NCBI GenBank assembly: GCA_944371325.1
Contig: CALVXO010000001.1
Location: forward strand, 62,001 to 126,000
Reading direction: 5' to 3'
DNA from: an uncultured Bacilli bacterium
Lineage (GTDB): Bacteria; Bacillota_I; Bacilli_A; RF39; UBA660
Length of the DNA: 64,000 nucleotides
Shown: piece after piece, positions 33,198 to 42,141 of the stretch
How positions within the stretch are numbered: position 1 is the stretch's first letter
Layout of the letters: each line of letters opens with the position of its first letter
Notes under the pieces: model-generated
What the model saw: the letters and a program-made list of their open reading frames with translations, nothing else
The model's database searches: none
Told to the model about the DNA's origin: nothing
Translations under genes and position numbers: made by a program

Positions 33198-35645
33198 TTA
33201 AATATTTTCGGTATAATTACATCCTTTATGATAATTAGTACAACCTATAAAATCATAATTCTTTTTATTACTATGTTTTACAATCAATTCTCCATCACAT
33301 TTTGGACATTTCTTTATTTCTTTTTTATATTTTAAATTGTTAGTTTTAAAATTACATAATTCCTTATCATTAGAACAAACATATAAATTATTTATTTTAA
33401 AACTATTATATTTTCTTATTAATGGATAACCACATTTAGGACATATATGTGGCTTTTTTGATAATTTAATTCCTGTCTTATTATATAAGGATACATTATC
33501 ATATTTAACTATTTCTAAAATAAAATCAGATGGTTTATTAACGGGTGTTAAAATATAAACTTTATTTTTTGTTCTAGTTAATGCTACATAAAATAATCTT
33601 CGCTCTTCGGCAAATATAAATGATCTATCTTCTACATTAATTATTTTCATAATTGGATCATCTTTAATTTGGGATGGAAAGCCATAAGTACCATCATCAC
33701 CATTTAAAATAATTACTTGGTCATAACCTAATCCTTTAGAAGAATGAGCTGATAAAAAATCGATTTCAAAATTAGTAAACTTTTTAGATTTTATTTTATC
33801 ACTACTTATTTCATAAAAGTCTTCACTGTTTATTAAATAATATTTTTCAAAATTATATCTACCTATTAATAATATCTTTTGTTTATTACCAAATTTATTT
33901 TGAATATCTTTTAAACACTTATTCAACATACTAATTTTATTTTTTAATTTATTACTTGAATCATCATAAGCAATAACCATAACCGGATTTTTTAATCTCT
34001 TAGGAGATACCAACTTTTTTTTAATTTGTTTATTATTAGTCATAACAAACTTACCTGCTACATCGATTAACTGCTGACTATTACGATAAGTATGAGTTAT
34101 TTGTAATAATTCTGCATAACCCATTAAATCTTTAAATTCTGTAAATAATGATATATCACTTCCTGCAAAAGCAAATATACTTTGAAAATCATCACCAACA
34201 GCTATTATTTTAGAATCACTTACTTCCCCTATTTTTTTTGTTAAATTAAATCGTTGCATCGAGATATCTTGATACTCATCAATAATCACATATTTATAAT
34301 TTAATTTAGTATTATCTAATTTGTAATAAGCTTCATTTATCATATCTTCAAAATCAATATAATTATTTATTTTTAATTGTTCTTGATAATAATCATATAC
34401 TCTTTCAATAAAATTTAAAAATAAATTAGTTCTTTCATCAGTATATATATGTTTTAATTTAGAAAAATCATCCTTAGTATAACCCTTTATTTTAAATCCC
34501 TGAATAAAATTTAAACAGAATATTATAAATCTCGTATAGTAAACATCTTTAGAGGTGTCAACTAACTTAGAATATATTTCAATATCTTTTTTCGGTTTTA
34601 ATATAATATTATGTTTTAATAATTGTTCTTTTAAATCTTTTAACAAATCACTACTTGAATAAGTTTCAATTAAAGTTGTATTATTTAATTTATGTATTTT
34701 TCTTTTATTATTTATTTGATATTTATATTTTAAACTATTTAAATAACCATATAATTTATTATATCCATTTTTATTTAAACTGTAATGTTCTAAATAAAAT
34801 ATTCTTTCTCCTTGATAAATAGTAAAATCTGGTAAATAAGTTTTACTTTTATCTAATTTAGGATAAGGCTTTTCATATTCATAATCAATATTATTTAAAT
34901 ATAAAAAGTTAGCTATCATTACTTCTTCATTTGATTTTAAAAACTCACCTAAAATAGTATACCTTTTATTAGTTCGTTCATCAATTACTTGTTTATTATA
35001 ATCGTTTAATCTTGATTTTAAAGTAATATAATCATTTCTTTTCTTATAATTAAAATATTCATTTAAACTATTAAATTTTAAAGCAAAATTAGGTATATCA
35101 AAATAAAACACAAAAAATTTTAAAAACTCTTTCAATTTTTTATTATCATTACATAACTCTTTATCAAAATAATCTTTAACTAAATTATAAGAATTAGTTA
35201 ATACTTTTAAATGTTCATCCGTATTACTTTTTAATATTTCAACACCAAATTTATGAAATGTACAAACTAAAGACGGTATTTTAAAATCTTTATTAATTCT
35301 TTGTTTTAACTCTGATACAGCTTTATTTGTATATGATATTAATATAATATTTTTAGGATCTACTTTTTTTATATCAACTAAAAACTTAACTTTAGCAGCC
35401 ATAGTAGTAGTTTTACCAGCACCTGCTCCAGCTATTATTAAGTTATAATCTTCATCAGTTAGTATCGCTATTCTTTGTTCTTCATCTAAAATAATATTAT
35501 CATCTATTCCTTTATACATATTATCAAAATAATCTTTATATTTAATTAATGCTTCTTTAATATATTTTTGATTATGTATTTTTACTTTATCATAATCTAA
35601 ATTATATTTTTTTATATCTTTAACCGAAATATATTCAAAAGGCAT
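33198..35645 (-). CDS. UvrD-like superfamily 1 helicase with nuclease-like insert and C-terminal zinc ribbons
   Basis: The 815-residue protein carries Walker A IIAGAGAGKTTTMAAK near 72, YTNKAVSELKQRI, Walker B YVIIDEYQDIS near 455, GDDFQSIFAFAGSD, THTYRNSQQL and VALTRTKNKVYIL near 700. Between helicase motifs, around residues 240-300, lies SNEEVMIANFLYLNNIDYEYE followed by PDFTIYQ and YLEHYSL, a PD-(D/E)XK-like fold also seen in helicase-IV-like proteins. The end has two zinc ribbons (CPKCGYPL...C, CPKCDGEL...C) of topoisomerase type. It probably handles damaged DNA ends. It is a single gene behind the two-component operon. Confidence 0.88.
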   Translation of the reverse strand: MPFEYISVKDIKKYNLDYDKVKIHNQKYIKEALIKYKDYFDNMYKGIDDNIILDEEQRIAILTDEDYNLIIAGAGAGKTTTMAAKVKFLVDIKKVDPKNIILISYTNKAVSELKQRINKDFKIPSLVCTFHKFGVEILKSNTDEHLKVLTNSYNLVKDYFDKELCNDNKKLKEFLKFFVFYFDIPNFALKFNSLNEYFNYKKRNDYITLKSRLNDYNKQVIDERTNKRYTILGEFLKSNEEVMIANFLYLNNIDYEYEKPYPKLDKSKTYLPDFTIYQGERIFYLEHYSLNKNGYNKLYGYLNSLKYKYQINNKRKIHKLNNTTLIETYSSSDLLKDLKEQLLKHNIILKPKKDIEIYSKLVDTSKDVYYTRFIIFCLNFIQGFKIKGYTKDDFSKLKHIYTDERTNLFLNFIERVYDYYQEQLKINNYIDFEDMINEAYYKLDNTKLNYKYVIIDEYQDISMQRFNLTKKIGEVSDSKIIAVGDDFQSIFAFAGSDISLFTEFKDLMGYAELLQITHTYRNSQQLIDVAGKFVMTNNKQIKKKLVSPKRLKNPVMVIAYDDSSNKLKNKISMLNKCLKDIQNKFGNKQKILLIGRYNFEKYYLINSEDFYEISSDKIKSKKFTNFEIDFLSAHSSKGLGYDQVIILNGDDGTYGFPSQIKDDPIMKIINVEDRSFIFAEERRLFYVALTRTKNKVYILTPVNKPSDFILEIVKYDNVSLYNKTGIKLSKKPHICPKCGYPLIRKYNSFKINNLYVCSNDKELCNFKTNNLKYKKEIKKCPKCDGELIVKHSNKKNYDFIGCTNYHKGCNYTENI

Positions 35646-35667
35646 AATATCACCAAAATTATTATAT

Positions 35668-35697
35668 CAAAAAAAGAGCTACTTTTCAGTATGCTCT
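35668..35697 (-). terminator. Intrinsic terminator behind the coiled-coil gene
   Basis: Read leftward, AGAGC-A-TACT pairs with AGTA-GCTCT (35697-35688 with 35683-35675) around a GAAA loop, followed by six or seven T. The stop codon of the 56-residue gene (35679-35681) lies in the stem. Confidence 0.78.
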
Positions 35698-35849
35698 AAT
35701 TCTTTTTCAATCAACTTTGACAAAATTATTTCTTTTCTTTCAATTCTTTGTTTTAATTCATCTATTTCTACTTCTAAATTTTCTACTATTTTAGATAACT
35801 TTTTCATCTCTAAATCTAAATTTTCTATGGCATCATTTTGTTCTTTCAT
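35679..35849 (-). CDS. Small coiled-coil protein, 56 residues
   Basis: The ATG at 35847-35849 overlaps the end of the preceding gene by 17 bases and uses a GGTGA site inside it. The frame gives a highly charged chain with Leu/Ile at heptad-like spacing (AIENLDLEMKKLSKIVENLE, IDELKQRIERKEIIL), so an almost complete coiled coil is expected. No membrane segment is present. The preceding protein also ends in a coiled coil, so the two products may pair. It falls below a 60-codon cut-off. The ribosome site, overlap and terminator support a real gene. Confidence 0.72.
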   Translation of the reverse strand: MKEQNDAIENLDLEMKKLSKIVENLEVEIDELKQRIERKEIILSKLIEKELEHTEK

Positions 35850-36807
35850 TTTGTTCACCAGCCATAAATTCCAGTTGTTTTAATATATTATTTATTTCTT
35901 CATCTAATTGTTTTTCACGTAGTTCTAAAGATTCTTTTTCTTTAATTAAAGAACGATACTTTCCTAACAAATTTTCTTTTTCTAAAACTATTTGACTTGT
36001 TTCAGTTTTAATAATTTGTGCCTGTTGATTATGTTCATTATAATTAATTTTAACAAATTTTCCATTTTTTACAATATAATTGCATTGTGATAATAATTCA
36101 GTTAACATAGAAATATCTCCCAAAATCATTCCATAAGTATTAATTAATTCATCGTATGAAATTTTAACGATATCACCTATTGTTTTTATTTTTGTATGAC
36201 GAAAATATTTTAAAATTATGCTTCTAAATAATGGCGAGTCACTTAAAGCTCCTAATGGCAATGTTCCTTGGTTTATCATATATTCTCTTTTTTTAGCAAT
36301 TGTTTCTTCTATTTTTTTTGTAGTACCGATACCAAAAATACTGTCTATAGTATATGAATTACGCTTAACTATTTTGGAAAGATGATACAATTCATCACCT
36401 TGAATATTATCAGTAACACTAAGCATGCTAATATTGCCTTTTATAATTTGTTTTTCTTCATTGGAATTTAATTTTAAAACATCAGTTAGATCAATTTCAC
36501 CGTTAGATAACAATTGTCTATGTGAATCATAAAATTCATTTTCCCCATTGAATTTTAATCCCAATGTATGAATAAAATTAACAATTGAATTGTATAACAA
36601 ACTAGATTGAACTTTATTTTTACTTTTATCATTTCTTTTTAGCAACAAAAATAATTCTTCATATTTTTTTTGAATAATGTCATTTATCGTTAATAAATTA
36701 GTATTAAAAATTATTTCCCATTCTTTATTTGTAAATTCAAAAATATCTACGATATTTAAGTTACCTATTTGTTTTAAATCTTTAGTACTTAATTTTTTTA
36801 ATTGCAT
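35833..36807 (-). CDS. RpoA-CTD/HhH-like repeat protein with C-terminal coiled coil
   Basis: The 324-residue protein is not recognised by name. Short helical modules resembling RNA polymerase alpha C-terminal (helix-hairpin-helix) domains appear at the start (LSTKDLKQIGNLNIVDIFE) and near residues 200-250 (LGALSDSPLFRSIIL, IKTIGDIVKISYDELINTYG). The last 50 residues form a Glu/Lys coiled coil. The start ATG 36805-36807 has GGGGTGG upstream; a longer reading to 36900 would overlap the hydrolase gene without a site. DNA or protein binding is an inference from the module type. Confidence 0.68.
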   Translation of the reverse strand: MQLKKLSTKDLKQIGNLNIVDIFEFTNKEWEIIFNTNLLTINDIIQKKYEELFLLLKRNDKSKNKVQSSLLYNSIVNFIHTLGLKFNGENEFYDSHRQLLSNGEIDLTDVLKLNSNEEKQIIKGNISMLSVTDNIQGDELYHLSKIVKRNSYTIDSIFGIGTTKKIEETIAKKREYMINQGTLPLGALSDSPLFRSIILKYFRHTKIKTIGDIVKISYDELINTYGMILGDISMLTELLSQCNYIVKNGKFVKINYNEHNQQAQIIKTETSQIVLEKENLLGKYRSLIKEKESLELREKQLDEEINNILKQLEFMAGEQNERTK

Positions 36808-36862
36808 ATATGCCACCCCACAAATTTCTTTTATTATATCATCCATATTAAATTTGTCAAAT

Positions 36863-37390
36863 TTAATATTTCCCAAAATAAATGTTATTTTCTTTTTCAT
36901 ATCCTAAATTAGTAATTTCTCCATGACCTGGATATAATATTATATCATTAGGATATTTTTTTATCTTATTTATTGATTCAAACATATCTAATTTATTACT
37001 ATTTTCTAAATCAATTCTACCTATAGAATCTTTAAATATAAAATCACCAACAAACATTAATTTATCTTTTTCAAAATAAATAGTAATGCATGTATCATCA
37101 TGTCCTTTAGTATGAATAATTTTAAATTTAAAATTATTTATCCTATATTCTTTTTCTTCTAATTTATAATCATATACTTTTATATTATATTTATTAACTA
37201 ATTCCTTTAAAGCCCCAATATGATCAAAATGATAATGTGTAATTATAATTCCAACTGGTTTTAAATTACCAATTTCATTTACAATTTTATCTACTTCATC
37301 ACCAGGATCAATTATCAAACATTCATTATCAATACTTGCAATATAACAATTAGTTTCTAAATATCCAACCTTAACTGTTTTTATTTTCAT
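36863..37390 (-). CDS. Metallo-beta-lactamase-fold hydrolase (glyoxalase II-like)
   Basis: The 175-residue protein is a short MBL-fold enzyme with the metal motif THYHFDHIG near residue 52, a second His in HTKGHDDTC near 115, Asp in FVGDFIF near 130 and a final His in LYPGHGEITN near 155. Short relatives hydrolyse hydroxyacyl thiol esters; the substrate is not determined. Its ATG directly follows the GNAT gene's end, and it is upstream of the RpoA-CTD-like gene. Confidence 0.88.
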   Translation of the reverse strand: MKIKTVKVGYLETNCYIASIDNECLIIDPGDEVDKIVNEIGNLKPVGIIITHYHFDHIGALKELVNKYNIKVYDYKLEEKEYRINNFKFKIIHTKGHDDTCITIYFEKDKLMFVGDFIFKDSIGRIDLENSNKLDMFESINKIKKYPNDIILYPGHGEITNLGYEKENNIYFGKY

Positions 37391-37849
37391 TTATAACTCC
37401 TTTTTCATTTTATACATTTCAATATCATTGCCTAGTTTCTTATATAAATTATAAGCATCAATATTATCTTTAAACACTGATATTTCAACTATTTTAACAT
37501 TATTATCTTTGCACCATTCATAAAACTTGTTTATTAAAGATGTAGCGATTCCTTTTTTACGATAACTATCTAGTACATATAAAGCATCTATTTGAGCTAC
37601 CGTTTTATAAAATAAATTGCTTGTAGCAGATTTTATATAACCATAAATAAATCCCACCGGTTTATCATTATCATAAACTATAAATAAAATATTATTTTCT
37701 TTTTTATATATATTAACATAGTTATTTGAAACAACAAAATCTTCTTTTATATTATTATCAAATTTTCTTTCATATTGAACTAATTTAGTTAATAGATTAT
37801 CACAATCCTTAGCCATTTGATCATTAATTACTTTTTTTATTTCAAACAT
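37391..37849 (-). CDS. GNAT-family N-acetyltransferase
   Basis: The 152-residue protein has the GNAT acyl-CoA site RKKGIATSLINKFYEWC near residue 95-110, preceded by the strand AQIDALYVLDSYR and followed by EISVFKDNIDAYNLYKKLG. The start is ATG 37847-37849, which shares a base with the stop of the upstream DUF4143 gene (TAATG); the longer reading has no start of its own. The acceptor substrate is unknown. Coupled translation with the ATPase gene is likely. Confidence 0.85.
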   Translation of the reverse strand: MFEIKKVINDQMAKDCDNLLTKLVQYERKFDNNIKEDFVVSNNYVNIYKKENNILFIVYDNDKPVGFIYGYIKSATSNLFYKTVAQIDALYVLDSYRKKGIATSLINKFYEWCKDNNVKIVEISVFKDNIDAYNLYKKLGNDIEMYKMKKEL

Positions 37850-39042
37850 TATTTTTCTAACAACCAATCTATAATATTTTTATGAATAATTCCATTTCTT
37901 GAAAAATTTTCTTTATCAAGTGATAAAACATATTTTGGATAATTATCATCGATACTATCAAACGCACTAAATTCTCTATTAATAACTGTATTGCTATTTA
38001 ACATATAACAAACTTGATAATATTCTTTTTTACCTTCTTTTACTGCAATAAAATCTACTTCACCATCTTTAGTTTTTCCAATATATAAATCATATCCTCT
38101 TATTAATAATTCATTATAAATAACATTTTCAAGAGCAAAACCTTTATTTATTTCAAAATTATTATTTTTTATTTGAGCAATGCCTAAATCAGTCATATAA
38201 TATTTATTTAAAGTTTTAAGAATAGTTTTTCCGTGAATATCATAACGATAAATTTTTTTTATTATCAGAGCTTTGCAAAGAGCATCTAAATAAATATATA
38301 AAGTTTCAGTTGAAACTGATTTTCCTTCCTGTTTTAAGAATTTTATAACATTTTCTGCTGAAAATTCTCTTCCAGTTGTATCAACAACATATTGCAATAA
38401 CAAATCAAATAAAATTGTATCTTTTAAACCTAATCTATCGACAACATCTCTTAATATGATTGAATCAAATACACTATGTAAATAATCTTTTATATTTATT
38501 TCAGAATTAAATTCACATCTATTAGGAAGTCCACCCCATTTTACAAAATTCCAAAATGATTCTTCACTATTAGAATTTTTATTAGTTAATTGTATAAATT
38601 CTTTATAAGACAATGGGTATATATTAAATAAAACATATCTTCCCGATAATACTGTAGATAATTCTTGAGATAATAATTTACTATTTGAACCAGTTATAAA
38701 TATACTAACATTTTTAACTGATGCTCTAATTGAATTTATTACTTCTTCAAATTTATCAACTTTTTGAATTTCATCTAAGAAAAGATAATATTTATCTTTA
38801 TCAATTATTTTTTCTTTTATATATCTATTTAATTCTTTATAATCCTTTAAATGTTCATATTCAATATATTCAAAATTAATCCAAATAATATGATCATCAG
38901 AAACATTTTTTTCTTTTATTTCGTCAATTATTTGATTTAAAATTACTGATTTACCACATCTTCTTATGCCAACTAAAATTTTTATTAAATCACTATCATA
39001 AAAACCTCTTATTCTTGATAAATAATTTTCCCTTTTCAACAT
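37849..39042 (-). CDS. AAA ATPase with DUF4143 domain
   Basis: The 397-residue protein has Walker A VGIRRCGKSVILNQI near 30, Walker B KYYLFLDEIQKV near 90 and sensor-like IFITGSNSKLLS near 122. The C-terminal part is of DUF4143 type with the nuclease-like signature GEVDFIAVKEGKKEYYQVCY near 335. Such proteins are common, often multi-copy, in gut Firmicutes; their role is unknown. The start is ATG 39040-39042 with GGTGATTA. A strong promoter lies at 39059-39087. Confidence 0.88.
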   Translation of the reverse strand: MLKRENYLSRIRGFYDSDLIKILVGIRRCGKSVILNQIIDEIKEKNVSDDHIIWINFEYIEYEHLKDYKELNRYIKEKIIDKDKYYLFLDEIQKVDKFEEVINSIRASVKNVSIFITGSNSKLLSQELSTVLSGRYVLFNIYPLSYKEFIQLTNKNSNSEESFWNFVKWGGLPNRCEFNSEINIKDYLHSVFDSIILRDVVDRLGLKDTILFDLLLQYVVDTTGREFSAENVIKFLKQEGKSVSTETLYIYLDALCKALIIKKIYRYDIHGKTILKTLNKYYMTDLGIAQIKNNNFEINKGFALENVIYNELLIRGYDLYIGKTKDGEVDFIAVKEGKKEYYQVCYMLNSNTVINREFSAFDSIDDNYPKYVLSLDKENFSRNGIIHKNIIDWLLEK

Positions 39043-39058
39043 ATTAATCACCATTTTC

Positions 39059-39087
39059 ATTGTATACTTTTAAATAATTTTTGTCAA
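39059..39087 (-). promoter_or_regulatory. Promoter of the DUF4143 ATPase - GNAT - MBL operon
   Basis: On the minus strand TTGACA (39087-39082, consensus) and TACAAT (39064-39059) are 17 bases apart. The leader is only about ten bases long. An inverted repeat at 39086-39113 touches the -35 box. Confidence 0.78.
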
Positions 39088-39113
39088 GTTATTTCTCTTT
39101 TACGAAATAACTT
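39086..39113. repeat. Ten-base inverted repeat next to the -35 box
   Basis: AAGTTATTTC (39086-39095) is the exact reverse complement of GAAATAACTT (39104-39113), with eight bases between. There is no T run on the minus strand, so it is either a weak terminator of nrnA or an operator for the DUF4143 promoter. Confidence 0.6.
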
Positions 39114-39115
39114 TG

Positions 39116-40003
39116 TTATTCTATATTAATAATTGCTTCTTTAAATATTTCTTTAATTATTTTTTCTTTTAAATCAATTGGTATAGGACTACCTGAAGCA
39201 TTAAAATGGCCACCACCATTATATTTTTTAGCTATTACACTTAAGTCAACTTTATTATTACCACGATAACTAATACTTTTATCAACATTAATTAATATAA
39301 CATAATCTAAATAATCATATTTATTAACTAAATAATTACCTAACTCACTCATATTTCGCTCAGCAAATACTACTCCTACTTTTTTATTATCTAAAGATAT
39401 TTCAATTATTTCTTTTTCTTCTATATATCTTTTTATTCTTAAATTTTCTAGTTCAATTAAATTTAAGTCTTCCCTACAATATAATTCATTACTATTAATT
39501 ATTACATTATAAAATTTGTCTATAAATAATTCTCTACCATAAATTTTAAATAATACTACAATATTATTAGCTTCCTCTTTACTTGTGATACTAAAATCAT
39601 AAGTATCCATTGTTCTTACATGTTCAACTAATTTTTTAGTTACATCTTTATTTAATAAATCATTATTATACTTTTCTTTCAAATATTTATAATACAAAGT
39701 AGTTCCAGATTGTTTAATACCATCAAAGTCAACTACTTTAATAAATGGATATTTATTCATATGAATATTGCTTAAATGATGATCAAATACTAAAACATTT
39801 TTATTATTATTTAAAATATAATTAGCAGTTTCCTCACTAATATTTAAATCAACTACAATAATTTCTTCATCAATATTATCCATTACAAATTTATCAACTT
39901 CATCTATATCAGCTAAAATATATTTAAAATCCTTAAATACTAATTTAGATAATATAACTGGTGTAACACCATCTGGATCTGCTTTATGACTAATTATTAG
40001 CAT
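39116..40003 (-). CDS. DHH-family phosphoesterase (NrnA-like)
   Basis: The 295-residue protein has DHH motifs: SHKADPDGVTP at the N-terminus, VVDLNIS near 50, the name-giving VFDHHLSN near 75, and the DHHA1-type C-terminal GGGHFNASG near 265. NrnA-like enzymes degrade short RNA (nanoRNA) or pAp. It overlaps the rnhB end by 14 bases, which places it with RNA/DNA-hybrid turnover. The Asp residues needed for metal binding are in place. Confidence 0.88.
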   Translation of the reverse strand: MLIISHKADPDGVTPVILSKLVFKDFKYILADIDEVDKFVMDNIDEEIIVVDLNISEETANYILNNNKNVLVFDHHLSNIHMNKYPFIKVVDFDGIKQSGTTLYYKYLKEKYNNDLLNKDVTKKLVEHVRTMDTYDFSITSKEEANNIVVLFKIYGRELFIDKFYNVIINSNELYCREDLNLIELENLRIKRYIEEKEIIEISLDNKKVGVVFAERNMSELGNYLVNKYDYLDYVILINVDKSISYRGNNKVDLSVIAKKYNGGGHFNASGSPIPIDLKEKIIKEIFKEAIINIE

Positions 40004-40607
40004 CTAATACCTCCTTTACTGGACCATAAGATTTTCTATATCCGTCAATTAATCCATATTTATGAATTGCTTCAATATGTTTTTTAGTAGGATATCCTTT
40101 ATGAGAAGCAAAACCATACATAGGATATTTTTGATCTAATTCATACATCATACTATCACGAGTTACTTTGGCAATTACACTAGCTGCTGCAATAGAAATA
40201 CTTTTAGCATCCCCCTTAATAATACTAGTAGTTGGAATATCTAAATTAATTGGCATAGCATCGATTAAAACATGCTCTAAATTAATTTGTTCTCTTACTT
40301 TATTTATAGCTATAATCATCGCTTTTCTACTTGCTTCATAAATATTTATTTCATCTATCTCTTCTGGTGATACAATACCTACTGCATAAGCTATACAATG
40401 ATTAATTATATAATCATAAAATAAATTTCTTTTTTTTTCGGATAGTTTTTTTGAATCTGTTAACCCTTCTAGTACAAAATCTTTTGGTAATACAACACAA
40501 CTAGCAACAACAGGTCCTATTAAAGGGCCACGGCCAACTTCATCTACTCCGCCTATATACTTAATACCTTTATCATATAATTCATTTTCATATTCATATA
40601 AATCCAT
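39990..40607 (-). CDS. rnhB: Ribonuclease HII
   Basis: RNase HII removes ribonucleotides from DNA and RNA primers. The 205-residue protein has GGVDEVGRGPLIGPVVA near 20-36 with the catalytic Asp-Glu pair, further acidic residues in VLIDAMPI and AAASVIAKVTRD, and a C-terminal RKSYGPV. The start is ATG 40605-40607 with AAGGTGA upstream. It is the first gene of a two-gene unit with the DHH phosphoesterase. Confidence 0.95.
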   Translation of the reverse strand: MDLYEYENELYDKGIKYIGGVDEVGRGPLIGPVVASCVVLPKDFVLEGLTDSKKLSEKKRNLFYDYIINHCIAYAVGIVSPEEIDEINIYEASRKAMIIAINKVREQINLEHVLIDAMPINLDIPTTSIIKGDAKSISIAAASVIAKVTRDSMMYELDQKYPMYGFASHKGYPTKKHIEAIHKYGLIDGYRKSYGPVKEVLDANN

Positions 40608-40707
40608 TTTTATCACCTTTTTTATTATATCATTTTTATGTGTAAAATTTTAAATTTTTTTAAAATTTGCTATTACACGAAAAATTTTTTTGTACTATAA
40701 TCGATAA

Positions 40708-40860
40708 ATTTATTTAATTTATATACATTATAAATTCCATACCAATAGTGATTGGCATGATTTAAATCATTATGATATTGCTATTAATGTTGATTCATTA
40801 GGTGTTGAAAAAACAGCTGAATTATTAAAAAATATTATATTAGAAAAAAACTTACATTAA
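40708..40860 (+). pseudogene. C-terminal remnant of a cytidylate-kinase-like protein
   Basis: An open frame without a start codon or ribosome site codes KFHTNSDWHDLNHYDIAIN, then VDSLGVEKTAELLKNII, and stops at 40858-40860. This resembles the C-terminal end of cytidylate-kinase-like (AAA_26) proteins, which read roughly Y-T-x-K-x-W-G-x-x-x-N-Y-D-L-x-x-x-S-x-L-G-x-E-K-T. The upstream part of the gene is gone; a stop at 40705-40707 blocks it. The terminator behind it survives, with the remnant's stop codon in the loop. It marks a deletion between rnhB and the YhcG-type gene. Confidence 0.62.
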
Positions 40861-40874
40861 TTTGTAAGTTTTTT
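40845..40874. terminator. Bidirectional terminator
   Basis: AAAAAACTTACA (40845-40856) pairs with TGTAAGTTTTTT (40863-40874) around TTAATT. It ends the remnant on the plus strand and can end the leftward YhcG-type gene, which stops at 40899. Confidence 0.82.
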
Positions 40875-40898
40875 GTTTTATTCTTTTTAAATATAATT

Positions 40899-41933
40899 TT
40901 AATTCTTTTCTAACACTTTTTCAACTTCACTAATTAATTCTTCCTTATTTGGAATATAATACGTATAAGTAGATGCAAATATGTTATTAGATAGTCCACC
41001 TAAAGCATATTCCATAGTTACACCTTTTTTACCAGTACAAAGAATAATTCCTACTGTTTCATTATCAAATTCATCTTTAATTTCTTTATTATAGTAATTT
41101 ACATACATATTCATTTGTCCAGCATACTCTGGTTTCATATCATCCATTTTTAAATCCATTAAAACATATGATCTTAATATCTTATTATAAAAACAAAGAT
41201 CAACATAATAATGAGTATTATTGTCTAATGTAATTCTAACTTGGTTCCCAACATACATAAACCCTTTCCCTAATTCCATTAAAAATGCAGATAAATGATT
41301 TATTAAATTCTTTTCTAAATCACTTTCAAGAATTGGTTTATTTTCTCTTATACCTAAAAATTCAAAAACATAAGGTTCTTTTAATACATCAGCTGGGTTA
41401 TTAATAGTTTGCCCCTTTTTAGATAATTCTAATACTTTTTGCTTATTTGCTTTTCCATCTGATAATAATAATCTATGAAATAATGATGAATCAATTTGCC
41501 TTTTTAATTCTCTTTTTGACCATTTAGAATTAATACATTCTTTTTCATAAAATTTTCTTTCATCGTCATCATCGATGTAAATCAAATAACAATAATGACT
41601 CCAACTTAAATTTCCAGCCAGTGGTTGGAAATTTTTATATCTAATATAAAATAGTCTCATATTGTACAATCCAGATAAACTAAATCCTGTTCCAAATTTA
41701 TTAGTTAATTTTTTAGATAATTTTTTTAATATATCTTTTCCATAATCTGCCCTAATATTTCCATTTTGTTCATTTTCTACAATAATTTTACCAATCATAA
41801 AATTTGTTTCTACCAAAGTATTATTTATTTGATAAACCATTTTTGTTTTATTTTGAGTAATCACATTTGATATTTGATTATACATATTAGTTATTACTTT
41901 GTCACTATTTTTTTCTATTACATTTGTTAGCAT
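40899..41933 (-). CDS. YhcG-family (DUF1016) PD-(D/E)XK nuclease domain protein
   Basis: The 344-residue protein has the DUF1016 N-terminal domain (TNFMIGKIIVENEQNG, GFSLSGLYNMRLFY, LSWSHYCYLI) and a C-terminal PD-(D/E)XK-like nuclease domain (THYYVDLCFYNKILRSYVLMDLKMDD near 250-275, then VGIILCTGKKG). Relatives often travel with restriction-modification and other mobile defence genes. Here it stands alone next to a gene remnant, which fits a small accessory insertion. It ends with the bidirectional terminator at 40845-40874. Confidence 0.9.
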   Translation of the reverse strand: MLTNVIEKNSDKVITNMYNQISNVITQNKTKMVYQINNTLVETNFMIGKIIVENEQNGNIRADYGKDILKKLSKKLTNKFGTGFSLSGLYNMRLFYIRYKNFQPLAGNLSWSHYCYLIYIDDDDERKFYEKECINSKWSKRELKRQIDSSLFHRLLLSDGKANKQKVLELSKKGQTINNPADVLKEPYVFEFLGIRENKPILESDLEKNLINHLSAFLMELGKGFMYVGNQVRITLDNNTHYYVDLCFYNKILRSYVLMDLKMDDMKPEYAGQMNMYVNYYNKEIKDEFDNETVGIILCTGKKGVTMEYALGGLSNNIFASTYTYYIPNKEELISEVEKVLEKN

Positions 41934-42089
41934 TTTTTATTTCTCCTAAAATTGTAATGTTTGTTATTTTCTTACACTAATTAACATTTTTTATGTAATA
42001 TAATTTTATCACAAATTTATAGTTCTAAAACATTTTCTTTACTGATTTTAATATATTTTTTAATTAATACGATACATAAATATTTTTAA

Positions 42090-42118
42090 TTGCAATATCG
42101 CTTATTTAATGATAAAAT
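42090..42118 (+). promoter_or_regulatory. Promoter of the 244-residue membrane protein gene
   Basis: TTGCAA (42090-42095) and TAAAAT (42113-42118) are 17 bases apart, followed by a TAGGAG ribosome site and the ATG at 42142. Confidence 0.62.
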
Positions 42119-42141
42119 AATAGTCATTAGGAGTTGATAAA

